Positions 1-11,600 of a stretch of DNA of 60,000 nucleotides are shown here, piece after piece (within the stretch, counting starts at the first letter, position 1; the number at the start of each line of letters is the position of its first letter). The stretch is from Lineus longissimus. Taxonomy: Eukaryota; Nemertea; Pilidiophora; Heteronemertea; Lineidae. Under the pieces are notes generated by a model. That model did no database searches and was not told the DNA's origin. It saw only the letters and a list, made by a program, of their open reading frames with translations. The stretch covers positions 5,086,001 to 5,146,000 of the forward strand of contig NC_088312.1 in the NCBI RefSeq assembly GCF_910592395.1, in the 5' to 3' direction. The position numbers and the translations under genes are program-made.

Positions 1-3000
1 GTTACGAGCAAACCTCTTGACCAGGAGGAGCCCTTCCTAAAAATTCATTCCGTCTATAGTCTTAGTACAGGACCTAATGCTTGTGATTTTAATGATGATG
101 CAAAGATTCCAAACGAAAAGTTAAACGAGGTGTCAGAATGTGACCAAAAAAATGAAACTCTGTCTTGCGCTACCGAAAAAGTAAACGGAAATATAACTAC
201 CAATCAAAGCGGTCATAATCCTCTGTCCGAATCAGACATTCCAAAGGAGAAGAAGTCTCGATCTCTCTTTTCTGCGCTTTCCGATCTAACAGAGTTGGAT
301 ACCAATGATTCCTCGCATCTTGGAGATGATTTCTCTATCAATAGTGCGGACTGTTCTAAAACTGAAACAATAACTTTGAATAGCAAGAGTGAGGTTAGTG
401 GGTGTTCGCACGTGGGGGATTCAGATCGGCCGGGCAAAGGCTCTAATGGTGACTGTAGTGTTACAGCCAAGCTGACAATGAACAAACATGACATTGCTAT
501 TGCCAATGAACAGCAGGATGTATGCGCCACTGGTGCTGTCTTGAAATCCGTAGCAAAATGTGAAAACCCGCCTTCTGATTCGAACCTGGAGAAACCGGAA
601 ATTGACAAAAGTGTCACTGAGCTTCCTGCCAACCTTAAGAATGTAAATCCAGACATCATTGCTTGTGCAGCCGGACTGAAAAACATCCTAAGGGGTGTAT
701 CGTTAGAGTCTATTCAACAAGTGCCTGAAGAAAACTGTCCATCTCCTGATAAGACCAAACCGGAAATTGTTCCTACTCCGTCTGTTTTGAAAAGTGAGGT
801 GGAGGAAATGGCTTTGAAAAGCAAGAAGGTCAAGGGGAGATCCTTGGCTGATGTAGTTCAATCTTTAAGTGGTGGTACGTCGTTCAGTGATAGTAATCGT
901 ACTGGTATTAGAGAAGTGAATGGAGAGAAACAATCGGACATCGAGTTCGGTCATGATTTTAATGGCGGGGCAGTGTGCGATCTATCGCCTGAATTTGATA
1001 GACAATCGCCGGTAATTCCGGCAGTTGACAGTTTGCTGACTAAGCCTGACATTGTTACCGTACATAAGCCAATCAAAACACTAGCTCCAGCTGAACCAAC
1101 TGAGCAGGTTGATAAGAAAATGGACAGTATATTGACCGAGTCTGACAAAAAAGGACTGGCTCCTGGTGTAGAGATAGACCTGCATGATAAAACGGATTTG
1201 AAACTGACACCTCAAAAAAATGTCAATGACGGCATAAACGAGGTATTTGATGCTGTTTTGAGTGCCGATACATGTTTTGATCTGGGTGACTTTGATAGCC
1301 CAACGAAACTATCAGCATACGAAGCATTGTCCGATCCAGGTGATCATGAACTTGCTGACGTCAATTCCGGGACTGAGGATACATGTGAACCTAGTCGTTC
1401 TGGTATTGCGGACCTCACAAAGAACTTAAAACGTATTCCTTTGCCGGTTGTAGAACATGACAGGCTGCCAGCTGAGGAAGAACCAGCACAATTAGAAGAA
1501 GGAAAAATGTATCCGCCAGAAAATATGTCTGAACTCTATGATGCTACCACAGAGGAATTAGATTGGAGTAAGGACTCATCTGATAGTTCCATTGCCCCAG
1601 AGGATTTTCGAATTCTTCAACATGCGTTTTCGAGCTATGTTGCCCTAGATGACATCGGTGTAGCCCTTCATGGTGCCAAAGTTATCAACATTGGCGATTT
1701 GCCCTTAGATGTGAATCTACGATTCAGACGTCCCAGCACTCTCGATGGCTTGAAATTGAGCAATGAAAATCCAGAGCGCAACCTTGCAGACAACGCCAGA
1801 CGAAAACAAGATATCAGGGAATGGATTGAGACAACAAAAGCCGCCGACAAACCTGATGAATTTGAATCTACATCCAGCTCACCTCTGCCACCGGAACTTG
1901 AAATTGAGCCAGCCACCATGGACAGTGATCCGACTCCATTCTTTAAAGGTATCAGTGAGACTCCACCTGAGATTGATCTTGTCGCCAACAAGAACGATGG
2001 TCATTCCTTTGTGAAGCAGAGTGCAAGAAAAACATTTTCAGACCGTTCCAAATTGACTTTAGTAAAGAAGAGATGTGTGTCAAGGGGTGCTGAGAATTTG
2101 TTAAAAACTGTATCACATTCAAACAATAATCGGGCTTCAGGCAGTGGTAAAAAGAAAAAAGGTTTGAATCTTGCCAAGGAAGAAAGAAGAATAAAGCACA
2201 TCATGAGAATGAGAGAATACCGTCAAAAACAGAAGTTGAAGAAGCTCAAGGGCAATGTTCTTTCTCAAGAACTTGTAGTCCGGAGCAAAGTGAAACAGAC
2301 CGTGAATGACATCGAGTTCAAGGGTGATGTTGATCACCAAAAACTGAAAGAACCAAGTCAGAAAAAGGCGCGTTACGAAGTTACGAAAGGTCATAAGTTG
2401 TCAGATGAAGAAAAGAGGCTGAGGAACGCATTTAGGGCCAAGGAGTGGAGGAAGAAACGAAAATTGTTGTTGATGCAAGGGAAAGCCGACCCGAGTATCC
2501 AAAGTCCTAATAAGAGAAGAAAGCTCATTTCGGGGGAGGAAGTTCCCCTTGAATGTACTGTGGGAGGGTCCACTCTCGAGAAAACGATTGAAGGCGTCGT
2601 TAGGTTTAAAGCAGAGGAGGTTTGCAAGTCCAGTGATGCAGTAACAGAGTTCGAAATTAAGGCTGATTTTCCTTGCATTGTTAATGGGGAACATGCTAGG
2701 TCTGCTTCAGACACAACTATTGCTGAAGAACCTAAAAGAAAACGAGGAAGACCGTCGAAGACGAAAGGCAAGAAGAAGAGTCTGGAAAGAGAAGACTGGA
2801 AATTAAATCAAAAGGGACAAGTTGGTGTTAGAAATCGAACAACGTTTAGCTGTGGTGCAGGGGATACAGAGAAAAACAATCAAAGTCGCATTTTAAAACA
2901 CACGTCAGAAGTCACTGATGGGCCAACCCAGGGTGATGTGTTCAGTTTTAAGTCCGATAGCTCTGTCGAAGGCGAGTCCACTGATGCTTTCTCAACGAAC

Positions 3001-4560
3001 TTCGTGCATACGGTGACGACAGAATCGTCCACCCAGACAAGAAAGAAGAAGGGAACGAATTCTCGCATTGCGATACTTAACAAGAAAGCGAAGTACTCGA
3101 GAGAGGTGAGGAATCGATTAAAGGTCATGAACAGTTCAAAGGACGATTGGGTTGCTTCTGCAGGCGAATGCTCCGAGTGTCCTAGTTCGGAACCTAGAGT
3201 CCTGGCCATCAAACGGGATCAGATCAAGCGCGGTAGAGGTCGTCCTAGGAAGGATTCAATGGACTGTACTCTCTCACCATCTTTTGAGAACGCCACCATG
3301 TCTCTACAGAACAGTTTGCCGAAGGTTCTTGATGTGGACAAGGATAAGGGTACTCAATCTGACTTGACGAATGTGATTGGGAAACGCAGGAATGAGTTGC
3401 TGGGTCATTCTGATGTTAATTCTCTAATGGTGTCCCCTGCAAGTGCAATGAGTGTGCCTATTCCCCCTGAGAGTCTAACAAAATCAAAAATAAAAGACAC
3501 TGAACTTAGTTCACCAGGTCCTACTAAACACACACAAGGTTGCACAATTGCTAATGCATTTGAGTATCACGTAGAACTAAGCCCAATTCCGAACACTGAT
3601 ATTGCTGCAAAAGGCAAAAAGAAGTATCTCAATAAGTCAGAACCCGCCCCATTCGATATGAATTCAAATATCGTTAGTAATACTGAGGACACTAGCAAAA
3701 GCATGAATATTTCTCAACCAGCACAAAAAGTTCAAGTCAAGCGTGGTAGGGGCCGACCGAGAAAAAATTCACTGGATGGTGTGCCTTTAGCGTCTTCTCG
3801 CGTTAGCAGTACGATGAATGAACCTGTCACTATCACGGTACTAAAGGATCAATCGAAAAGCATAACGGGTCAGAATTCTTGGAAACAGAACTCTTTATCA
3901 GCCAAAGAAACCAACAGTAAGGACTCCGTTAGGGTTGTGCCGGATGCTGATGACGAGGTATCGCTTTCTGGTAATTCAGGAGCGGTTTACCCCAAAATAC
4001 TCATGGACAGTGCCGTTATATCGCCGATGTGTCCTCAAAAGACCCAACCGATGGCTGAAAAACGAAAACGTGGTCGACCTTTTGGGAGATTTAAAAAGTG
4101 TGAGAAGATCGAAGCATCTAACAGCCCTGACATTACGGATGTATCTGCGCAGCTGACTCAAGTCGATGAAGCTAAACAGCAGGTCGACGCCGTTGATGAA
4201 AATCATCTCTGGGGAAAGGAGGATTTGACAGTCGACGCGTCCTTTGAAGAAGAGCCTGTCCAAAGCTATGAGATGTCTATGAACGAATCGGATGATTTCT
4301 ACCTTTCCATGAGTGTGACAAGTCCCCCGATGTCTCCGGTACAGAAACGCACACCGGCTCCTGTCCAACCGAATCCCTGCACGAAAGGTAAAGCTAGCAA
4401 CAACTCCGAGAAGGAAACTGCAGTTTCCGAAGTACCTGTACATGTTCCAGCCCCTCCAGTGCTTACTCCGGAAGACCATGCCTACAAGTTGAAAGTGCTA
4501 ATGGACAAGTTGAAATCGCAAAATGAAGAACTGGACAAGCTACGCGCTCAGCAGAAATAG
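1..4560 (+). CDS. Large AT-hook protein, 3'-terminal exon (5' partial)
   Basis: The frame is open from base 1 to the TAG at 4558-4560, giving 1519 codons. The GTG at 130 is not a start, because 43 codons upstream are also open; the true start lies left of the window. The protein is mostly disordered, rich in Ser, Asp, Glu and Lys. Four AT-hooks (core RGRP) lie at 2731-2760, 3226-3252, 3739-3765 and 4060-4098; known AT-hooks bind the minor groove of AT-rich DNA. Two basic helical segments, at 2164-2256 and 2398-2484, are internal copies of each other. The last 28 residues (4474-4557) form a leucine-heptad coiled coil. I infer a nuclear chromatin-associated protein and do not recognise the family. 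The final exon of at least 4.5 kb shows no internal splice need. The C-terminus resembles that of the convergent gene at 8657-16384. Confidence 0.9.
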   Translation, partial: VTSKPLDQEEPFLKIHSVYSLSTGPNACDFNDDAKIPNEKLNEVSECDQKNETLSCATEKVNGNITTNQSGHNPLSESDIPKEKKSRSLFSALSDLTELDTNDSSHLGDDFSINSADCSKTETITLNSKSEVSGCSHVGDSDRPGKGSNGDCSVTAKLTMNKHDIAIANEQQDVCATGAVLKSVAKCENPPSDSNLEKPEIDKSVTELPANLKNVNPDIIACAAGLKNILRGVSLESIQQVPEENCPSPDKTKPEIVPTPSVLKSEVEEMALKSKKVKGRSLADVVQSLSGGTSFSDSNRTGIREVNGEKQSDIEFGHDFNGGAVCDLSPEFDRQSPVIPAVDSLLTKPDIVTVHKPIKTLAPAEPTEQVDKKMDSILTESDKKGLAPGVEIDLHDKTDLKLTPQKNVNDGINEVFDAVLSADTCFDLGDFDSPTKLSAYEALSDPGDHELADVNSGTEDTCEPSRSGIADLTKNLKRIPLPVVEHDRLPAEEEPAQLEEGKMYPPENMSELYDATTEELDWSKDSSDSSIAPEDFRILQHAFSSYVALDDIGVALHGAKVINIGDLPLDVNLRFRRPSTLDGLKLSNENPERNLADNARRKQDIREWIETTKAADKPDEFESTSSSPLPPELEIEPATMDSDPTPFFKGISETPPEIDLVANKNDGHSFVKQSARKTFSDRSKLTLVKKRCVSRGAENLLKTVSHSNNNRASGSGKKKKGLNLAKEERRIKHIMRMREYRQKQKLKKLKGNVLSQELVVRSKVKQTVNDIEFKGDVDHQKLKEPSQKKARYEVTKGHKLSDEEKRLRNAFRAKEWRKKRKLLLMQGKADPSIQSPNKRRKLISGEEVPLECTVGGSTLEKTIEGVVRFKAEEVCKSSDAVTEFEIKADFPCIVNGEHARSASDTTIAEEPKRKRGRPSKTKGKKKSLEREDWKLNQKGQVGVRNRTTFSCGAGDTEKNNQSRILKHTSEVTDGPTQGDVFSFKSDSSVEGESTDAFSTNFVHTVTTESSTQTRKKKGTNSRIAILNKKAKYSREVRNRLKVMNSSKDDWVASAGECSECPSSEPRVLAIKRDQIKRGRGRPRKDSMDCTLSPSFENATMSLQNSLPKVLDVDKDKGTQSDLTNVIGKRRNELLGHSDVNSLMVSPASAMSVPIPPESLTKSKIKDTELSSPGPTKHTQGCTIANAFEYHVELSPIPNTDIAAKGKKKYLNKSEPAPFDMNSNIVSNTEDTSKSMNISQPAQKVQVKRGRGRPRKNSLDGVPLASSRVSSTMNEPVTITVLKDQSKSITGQNSWKQNSLSAKETNSKDSVRVVPDADDEVSLSGNSGAVYPKILMDSAVISPMCPQKTQPMAEKRKRGRPFGRFKKCEKIEASNSPDITDVSAQLTQVDEAKQQVDAVDENHLWGKEDLTVDASFEEEPVQSYEMSMNESDDFYLSMSVTSPPMSPVQKRTPAPVQPNPCTKGKASNNSEKETAVSEVPVHVPAPPVLTPEDHAYKLKVLMDKLKSQNEELDKLRAQQK
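2164..2484 (+). other. Duplicated basic helical motif inside the AT-hook protein
   Basis: Two segments 78 codons apart share the pattern EE[RK]R[IL][KR]xxxRx[RK]E[YW]R[QK]K[QR]KLxxLxG. One is at 2164-2256 (contains MREYRQKQKLKKL) and the other at 2398-2484 (contains AKEWRKKRKLLLM). Both are highly basic and likely helical, so they could be DNA- or RNA-binding arms or bipartite nuclear localisation signals. The match is visible directly in the translation; the function is inferred. Confidence 0.65.
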
Positions 4561-4840
4561 GCTCACATGTATCCTTTTTTGATAACCCGATAGGGTGACT
4601 GAGTTGTATGTACATTGATTACGTGTGGCCCGCTGCTTATTAGGATGGACATGACCGATGGCAGTGACTAAAGACACACAAATGCTTTGAAAATAGTATG
4701 TACAAAATTAATATTATAATTTCGTCTCGGTGTACACAATAGTACTGTCGACATTATTATATCCATTGCGTACATGTATTAACACTACTAATATTTTTTT
4801 ACTAAAAATTTAAAATTTTGAACGAATCTGTCCCTTAAAT

Positions 4841-4846
4841 AATAAA
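4841..4846 (+). promoter_or_regulatory. Candidate poly(A) signal AATAAA of the AT-hook gene
   Basis: A canonical AATAAA lies about 280 nt after the stop codon at 4560, on the same strand, in AT-rich DNA. That gives a plausible 3' UTR of roughly 300 nt. It was found by sequence match only. Confidence 0.5.
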
Positions 4847-7800
4847 ACTAATATTCTGGCATGCATGAGGTAGTGATTACCGTATGCCTCCAGTCATGAT
4901 TTCGAAAAATACAAGCTGCGGTTTAAAAAAGTGTGTGCTAAAATATTAACGGCCGTTGATGTACATTGCTCCGGTTTGTTTTCATATGAAATGTGAGTCA
5001 ACGATAAGCAGCATGGGTGCATATCATGAGCGAGTTCACTTGGGAGGGTAATCATGTCATAATGTGTTCCTAGCGTAACCACTTGCACTGAATAGCGGCA
5101 CAACTTGAAATATAGTTTTGAGAACTCGTTAATACATAATGTAATGGCAGTTGTATATGCACAGTAGAGTTGGTGTCTCACCTTATGTATTGATTCGGAG
5201 ATACAGTGGTTTGATTTTTGGACTTGATAATAATGTCCGAGATAATTCGACAAGTGACAACTATAATTATGGCCTGATTACATTACATTACATTCATTAT
5301 GATACTGTACATGTACTAGTTTGCTTTTGTTGTAGTTCGAGGTTGTTTTTCAGTTTTGCATTGTATCGTTTAAACGTAGGAGTGTAATGGAGACCGAGCC
5401 AGGCTGACACTGACGATGGTAATAGAGTTTCTCTGTTTTGGGGCGGTGCAGATTCATTCGATAAGTTCGTAGACTGTATCTGGACATTCGTCCTCCCAGA
5501 ACAAGAATACACACAGAAACGCTGTAAACTTCATTGTGTCGGTCCGGCATTAAGTGAAATTTTAGTTGGTGAAAACCATTTTTGTCATTACTTTTAGATA
5601 TTACTTGTAATTTTGTGTACGTACATGTCGCAGTTATATTCGTATACGGGTACTTTTAGTGTAACAGATTTATTCAGAAGTTGCAACAAACCTGTTCATT
5701 GTATTTTCTCTCGCTTTGGAGTGATTTGTTCCCTGAAGACCTGGAAGAAATGTTGATTCAGGTGTGCAGAAAAAAGCGTTAAATCCACCGAAAAAGATAG
5801 TCTAGATGCAAAAATGTTCAGACTGAGGAATGCTGTGGCCATGACGGAGTGACGTAACTTGACGAAACCGACGGTCACCGCCTGATAGTTCCCCATCGTT
5901 CAAAGTCATCCCATTTGACCAATATGTAAAATTCCATGTCTGAATCGAAGCTTTTACTCTGTACTCGTAACTGTAGTAACCCATGATGGCGATGGGTATG
6001 GTATGAAAGATGTTGTTTTATACACGGATAGGCCCTTGCATTTTGTAATTCGCATTATTTTTATGTCGATGATAGGTTGTATCTTATCAAGTGTGCTTTT
6101 ATTTTAGAAGTATCCGAAATCGAAACGGGCAGTTTCGATCAAACTCGTTGTATTGTTGTTTATTTTGTCCCAAAGCTGGATATTAGTTGTCAATGAGCCC
6201 AGTTCATTCATAAAACATATTGTATTAGACAGTGAGCTCGCCTTACATGTATATATTTTTGATAATACATGTATCAATTGAGTAGTCCCTGAGTAAAAAA
6301 AGAAAGTGGATAATTTTGAAAAAAAAAATCTACCCGTCCTCTTTTCTTTTTCTGGAGCCTTTCGTGTTACCAAGATCAATGCGAGAAAAATTCGCGGGAA
6401 TCAGACCGTCAACTTTATGAAGGGTCTGCCCTTGGACGTTGAATGACTAAGAAAGCAAAGCTGTTGTCATCCTGAAGATGTGTATTGGTAGCTGTAATCA
6501 AGTGGTTGTATTTGCTGATATGTCCCTTTTGTGACCTCTTGTTCATTTGATTGTTGTACATGGTGGGTAGTGATACCGGCGTAGCATATGCAAGTGTTTT
6601 GTTTATCTGTGTTTCCCTTCAATAGAACTGACCGTTCATTCAGTGCCTGCAAAAAACGGAGGAGGCCATTTGAAAATGTTAGCGTCATTTTGGACGGGCG
6701 GAATTGATGATGTATGAAAAAAAGAATATTATCAGTATATATTGCGGCGAAATTTTAATTCGTACTTACTGAATGAAGAGTCTCAAAGGAAAGCATGGTG
6801 ACACTGGCAGATGTTACCAAGGGTTTGCCAAATATCTAAGTGATGTCACGTACATGCAGTCGAAACGGACACACAATTGACACTCCAACTTCTCATCGAG
6901 GACCACGCATTGCCTTGTTTTCTGCGGTCCCTGACAATAGAATAGTAGGGTCCGTGTTACCAGAAGGATCTACTTTTATTTCAACTATATGTAAATTCAT
7001 GAAATGACTGTTTTCTGGTATAACCCACTTGCCGGCAAGATTTCCTCGGCTACGTGATCTCGCCTTTCTCCGGGGTGATTCTGCGCGTGGTGTCGTCACT
7101 TTCAGCGTTGATTAGCAGGATATCGTTATCTACCATGTTGCACATGTATATGTATATACATTTATTGAGATATATTTTTCTACAAGGTGTAGCACTGCTT
7201 GGGTTTTACGGTACCAAAGAGGTCAGTTAATGTTTTGGCAGATTGGGTACAGTGTGGTTACACATTAAAACGCAATTTTGAGTCTATCACGGAAAGTTAT
7301 GTTGCGCTTCATTGTTTTTCTGATGCTTTTGATAATAACAAGCTGAACATTGCCAGTCAATTGCCGACCAAGGCTATGACATCTTCATTGTGGACAAGCA
7401 GCTAGTGGCCATACTGACAGGAAGACACGGTAATCCTGGCTTGTGAATATCAGGATAATACGACCAGGGATTGCTGGAGGTTAAAGAACTGTAACATGCC
7501 TTGCACAGTGTAGCCTACAATGTTTAGTTCATCGGCAAATGAAATTTCATAGATGAACGTAGAAGTTAGAAATACATCACACAGTCATTTTTTACAGGTA
7601 TTTCATATTGAATTGACCACCTACAGTACTGCTCAAATTAAAGTTGATAATTTGTAAAACTCAGACTTTTCTTGTTTTCTTTGAACGTGATATAAAGTAT
7701 TGCATGAGACACATCTCCTTGCAGGACTGAACGGAAATCCTGCACAGTCATCGTCATCAGGACCAGTCCAGTTCTCGACAAACAGAAAACTATGCACGTA

Positions 7801-8655
7801 CCACACTATGTCCTTTGTATAACGACAATTTAAGGTCGGCCTATGTTTCGAGAGACGCAGGCTCTCAAAAACTCCGCGATTAAAAGCAAAGTATAGATTA
7901 AAATAGAATCCTTTATCCTCGGAACTCTATCACCGGCCTTCATCATTGGAAGCAAGACTTGATTCATTCTGCCTCATCAAGTCATGGCTAAACCGCTAGA
8001 AACGTCTCTAAAAATAATAACAACACTAAAACCAAAATACTTCAATTCATCTTAAAGTTGGGAGATGTTTAGGTCTCAAAAAGATATCTACATTCTTTCC
8101 TAAATGCTACAGTCCAGTTATCAGTTTTTATGTACAAAATCAATATACTACAAGTACATGTATACAAAATCGTTAACGTCTAGTGTAGTACAAGCTTAGT
8201 GTTAATTTAGCACCATATTTTGAAGCAAGCAATATATATTTAAAAAGAACGTCGAGTGGAAGGGGTAGATACTCGGTGAAATTCGTGGAAGATATTTCAT
8301 AACGAAAAGAAAATAATTTTGACAAATCATAGATTGAAAAATCCTCTCTTTCTCATGTGCCTTTGGGGCTGAGATTTTTCTCTATATTTTCATCCTGCCC
8401 TTCTTAAGACCCTCTTAGGCACTGACAAGTATACTTTCTTGCGGTTTCTCATAATTGGGAAGGTAAGAAGTCTGTTTTCATTTCAATACATTCCTGACAA
8501 CAGTCTAGGCGCTATCCGGCGTCAAAATGTCACCCAGTTCTCGATCTTGGATAAAAATCGAAACCCCATTAGTACTGTCCCATTTTATGTAATGTTTTAG
8601 TTTTGGGACTAAAATTCTGCTCAGCACATTATAACCATTAACAGAAAACGTGCAT
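4847..8655. other. Convergent intergenic DNA, no gene seen
   Basis: This DNA separates the 3' ends of the two convergent large genes. It is AT-rich, with a short ACATT microsatellite near 5277-5298 and several TACATGTA palindromes (for example near 4774, 5309, 6244, 6269 and 8156). Open frames here reach at most about 119 codons, overlap one another on both strands, and show no recognisable domain, so I treat them as chance. It may include 3' UTR sequence of either neighbour. Confidence 0.6.
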
Positions 8656-8661
8656 TTTATT
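8656..8661 (-). promoter_or_regulatory. AATAAA overlapping the stop codon of the 2575-residue gene
   Basis: On the minus strand, AATAAA spans the TAA stop (8659-8657). If it were used, the 3' UTR would be only about 10-30 nt. The next clear minus-strand AATAAA I noticed is about 1.5 kb further on, near 7157-7162, so a longer 3' UTR is equally possible. Confidence 0.3.
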
Positions 8662-11600
8662 TCAGGTATAAGTTCATCTGTCGTTGCACCTCTTTGAGTT
8701 TGTTCTTAAGCTGGTGAATTCGTTGCTCGTGATCTAATCGCTCAGTATGTCGGTCTCTCCCTATCTCGAACACTGAACCAGGTGATGGTTTGCATATGCT
8801 TTCGTGGTACAGGACAAAATCAGAGATCTTTACCCGCGATTTCCCTTGCATCAAGTTTCCGATGTCGCACAGGTCAACCCAGCATTTCTTAAGATCGTTT
8901 AAAAGTTCCGACACTGGTTCAGCACGCAAGTCGGAATTGGGCTCATAATGGCCGAATTCCGATTGCGGTTGTGAAGCATCTGAATCTGTGTCTATTTCAT
9001 TTTGTATCTTTAACGAGTTCCAGCTGTCTGACAACCTTGGCGGACTCTCGTAGGAGGAGTACAAGAAATCGTCGCACCCGTTGTCGTCACGGTAGAGAGA
9101 GGAGTCAGTGCCGTCGCTGGATAGTTCGAGCTGGTTCAAAAGTGCGTCCGTGTCGCAATCGGACATAGAAATTGAACTGCCGTCAAACTGTGATCGGTCG
9201 TCAGTTTCTACTGCCATTTCCTGGATACTGGACACTATTTTGTCGTTATCTTCGGCCGCGTTCTCTGTTATCAAATCGCTGCACCGATTGAAAATGATAT
9301 CATGCATATCGGAGGGAGAAGTTCCCGCAGGGTTAACTTTTGAGCTGCCATAGGATGCAAATTCAGACTCATTGTTCTGTTGAACTTTTGATTCATTTGT
9401 TATATCCACTTTGAAGCCATTATTTCCTGAACTTTGAAGCCGTTCTTTCCGTGTCCCTCCTGAATCGGCCAGTTCATCGCTACTAGAATAGTTATATTGT
9501 CGGACATCGATAATCTTTGTATATCTAGAATATGGACATATTTCATCAAGCGAATGCAACCTATTTGGCGACCGGAGTTTACCATTTTTCCTACACTGAC
9601 AGCAGTAGTCCAACAATATCCTGTCTGAAGGATTTCGGCACGGGTAAGAATAGTTCACTGGGCTAAATGGACGAGATTTTGCTTCAATGACCGACGATGC
9701 CTCTAAGCTGCGCAGCTCACAGTTATTCCTACCTGCAGATGGTTTTTCATAGTCGCCTACTCCCCAGTCGAAATCTGAATGACGTCCTTTTGAAACTCTT
9801 GGACTACTGGGTCGGAGAGATGGTCTGCACTCAGGTTTCGCAATATACGCATTTGAAATACACACGCTGGTATCACGATCATTGTTTTCCTTTTCATTTT
9901 CATGACGTAATCCGTCGTTTTGCGGCAACACCGATATCATTTTTGGCTTTTTCTTGTGTGGCTTTCGAGAGCGCCCCGAAAAGTTAATATGTCTTTCGCA
10001 GAGTTTTCTAGTTGTCGAGTATGGAGTTGAGTTCGTCTCATTACGATCCGAACGCGGCGAGTACTTGGGTTTGCCAAGATACTTCAGTATTGGCGGTTCC
10101 TCACACGGGCTCACCAAGGTTGGCTCTTGCTCCACACAACACGGGAACAGCACTGGCATTGAATCACTTTCTGTTGGTGTGTCCAAAAGTGGCAGAGGGC
10201 TCAGCGCGGGACAGTTGTCTTCTCGGATGAAGCGGGGGCTGGGTCCAGGAGAGACGGGTTCTCGTAGAGCCCGGGGACTGAGTGTAGGACAGTCCAGCTT
10301 AGTTTGCTCTCCAGCTGTCTCAACTGAGACTGCAACGTCAGTTTCTGTAGCATACATGTGGCAATCCTCTTCATCATCACTCGACTTGTGACTTGACATG
10401 TGTTCATTCACACCAAACCGTTCAAACAGTGTTTTGGGAAGCGAAAGGATCAGGGGCCGAACTTTGACAAACTCTATATCTACCTGATGTGTGACTGATT
10501 CATCTATGTCTATGGCGTCAGTAACTTTTTCCTCATCAATACTGTCATGACGATCCCCATTATCATCTACGTAGTTGAAGTCTTCGATGACGTACACTTC
10601 ATCTGATTTTGTGTTTGTGAATTGATCGTTTTCTGTCTCGGCTGCACCTCTGCCATTCGTGCTTTTGCTGACGTCCTCGAAGGCGAAAGGTGGTTCCGTA
10701 TGGGACTTTTCGTAAGTGAACTCTGGCTGCTGTGAAACTATTTCGTCCATAGCGCCTTCCTCGGTACTCAATCTGTGATCCCCCTCTACGCTGTCATCCC
10801 TACCAAACGCATTATCAGTAGATGAATATGAGGTCTCTGAATGCGTACGTTTATTAAAAATGTCCCATTCACCATCATCACTATCAGGTTCCGCTTTATT
10901 AACTGAAACTATGCCTCTTCTAGGATTCCAATCAACGTTATCCTCAGTATTAGCGAAGACATCGTCGTCCTCATCTAACATTTCAACATCTTGAAAAGTG
11001 TCCACTCCCTCGTCAGCACACGAGTCTTCAAATGCTGTGTCAGGGCTTGCCGGAGATGATGTCCTATTCTCAGAGTTTGATTCATCGTTGCTATCCGAAT
11101 CACTTTCAGATCCGTCACGGTCACGATTTGCATCCTCCTCAACAACGACACGCATCTTATATTTCTTCCCGTCAAGCATGACCGTTCCCAGGTGTACCTC
11201 ATCATCGGAATCTGAATCCGAAGATTCCTCGGAGGAATCCTCAGAATCTGAATCATCTGCTCTCACAACCTCTGGCAAACACTCCCTCATCTCCAACTGC
11301 ATATCTTCCAAGATTTCGGCGACAACTGCAGGAGCCTTTGGGCGGAGTATCTTACGTAACTGGGTCTCGTAGTCAACCAAAGATGTGATCTTCTCCTTTT
11401 CAGTGAAAGTTTCCTCAAATGGTTCAGTGTGAACTTCAATCGTTCCCATCGAGGAAACTTCTATATCCGCATCCCCAACAATGTCCTCGTCAGTACTAAA
11501 TTGTCCTGAAACAGAATCTCTGACAACCTCCTTTATAGTTTCTGTAATATCTTCAATGCGCGCTTTAGGTTTCTTCATACCTTTAGGCCTGTAATGTCTG

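Noticed and set aside
213-686. Antisense frame inside the AT-hook gene (and similar frames across 8657-16384 and 58226-60000)
   Set aside because: These are shadows of strongly supported coding frames on the other strand.
8249-8300. Short similarity to a small-subunit rRNA word (GGTGAAATTC followed by TGGA)
   Set aside because: Only about 15 bases match and the surrounding sequence does not resemble rRNA.
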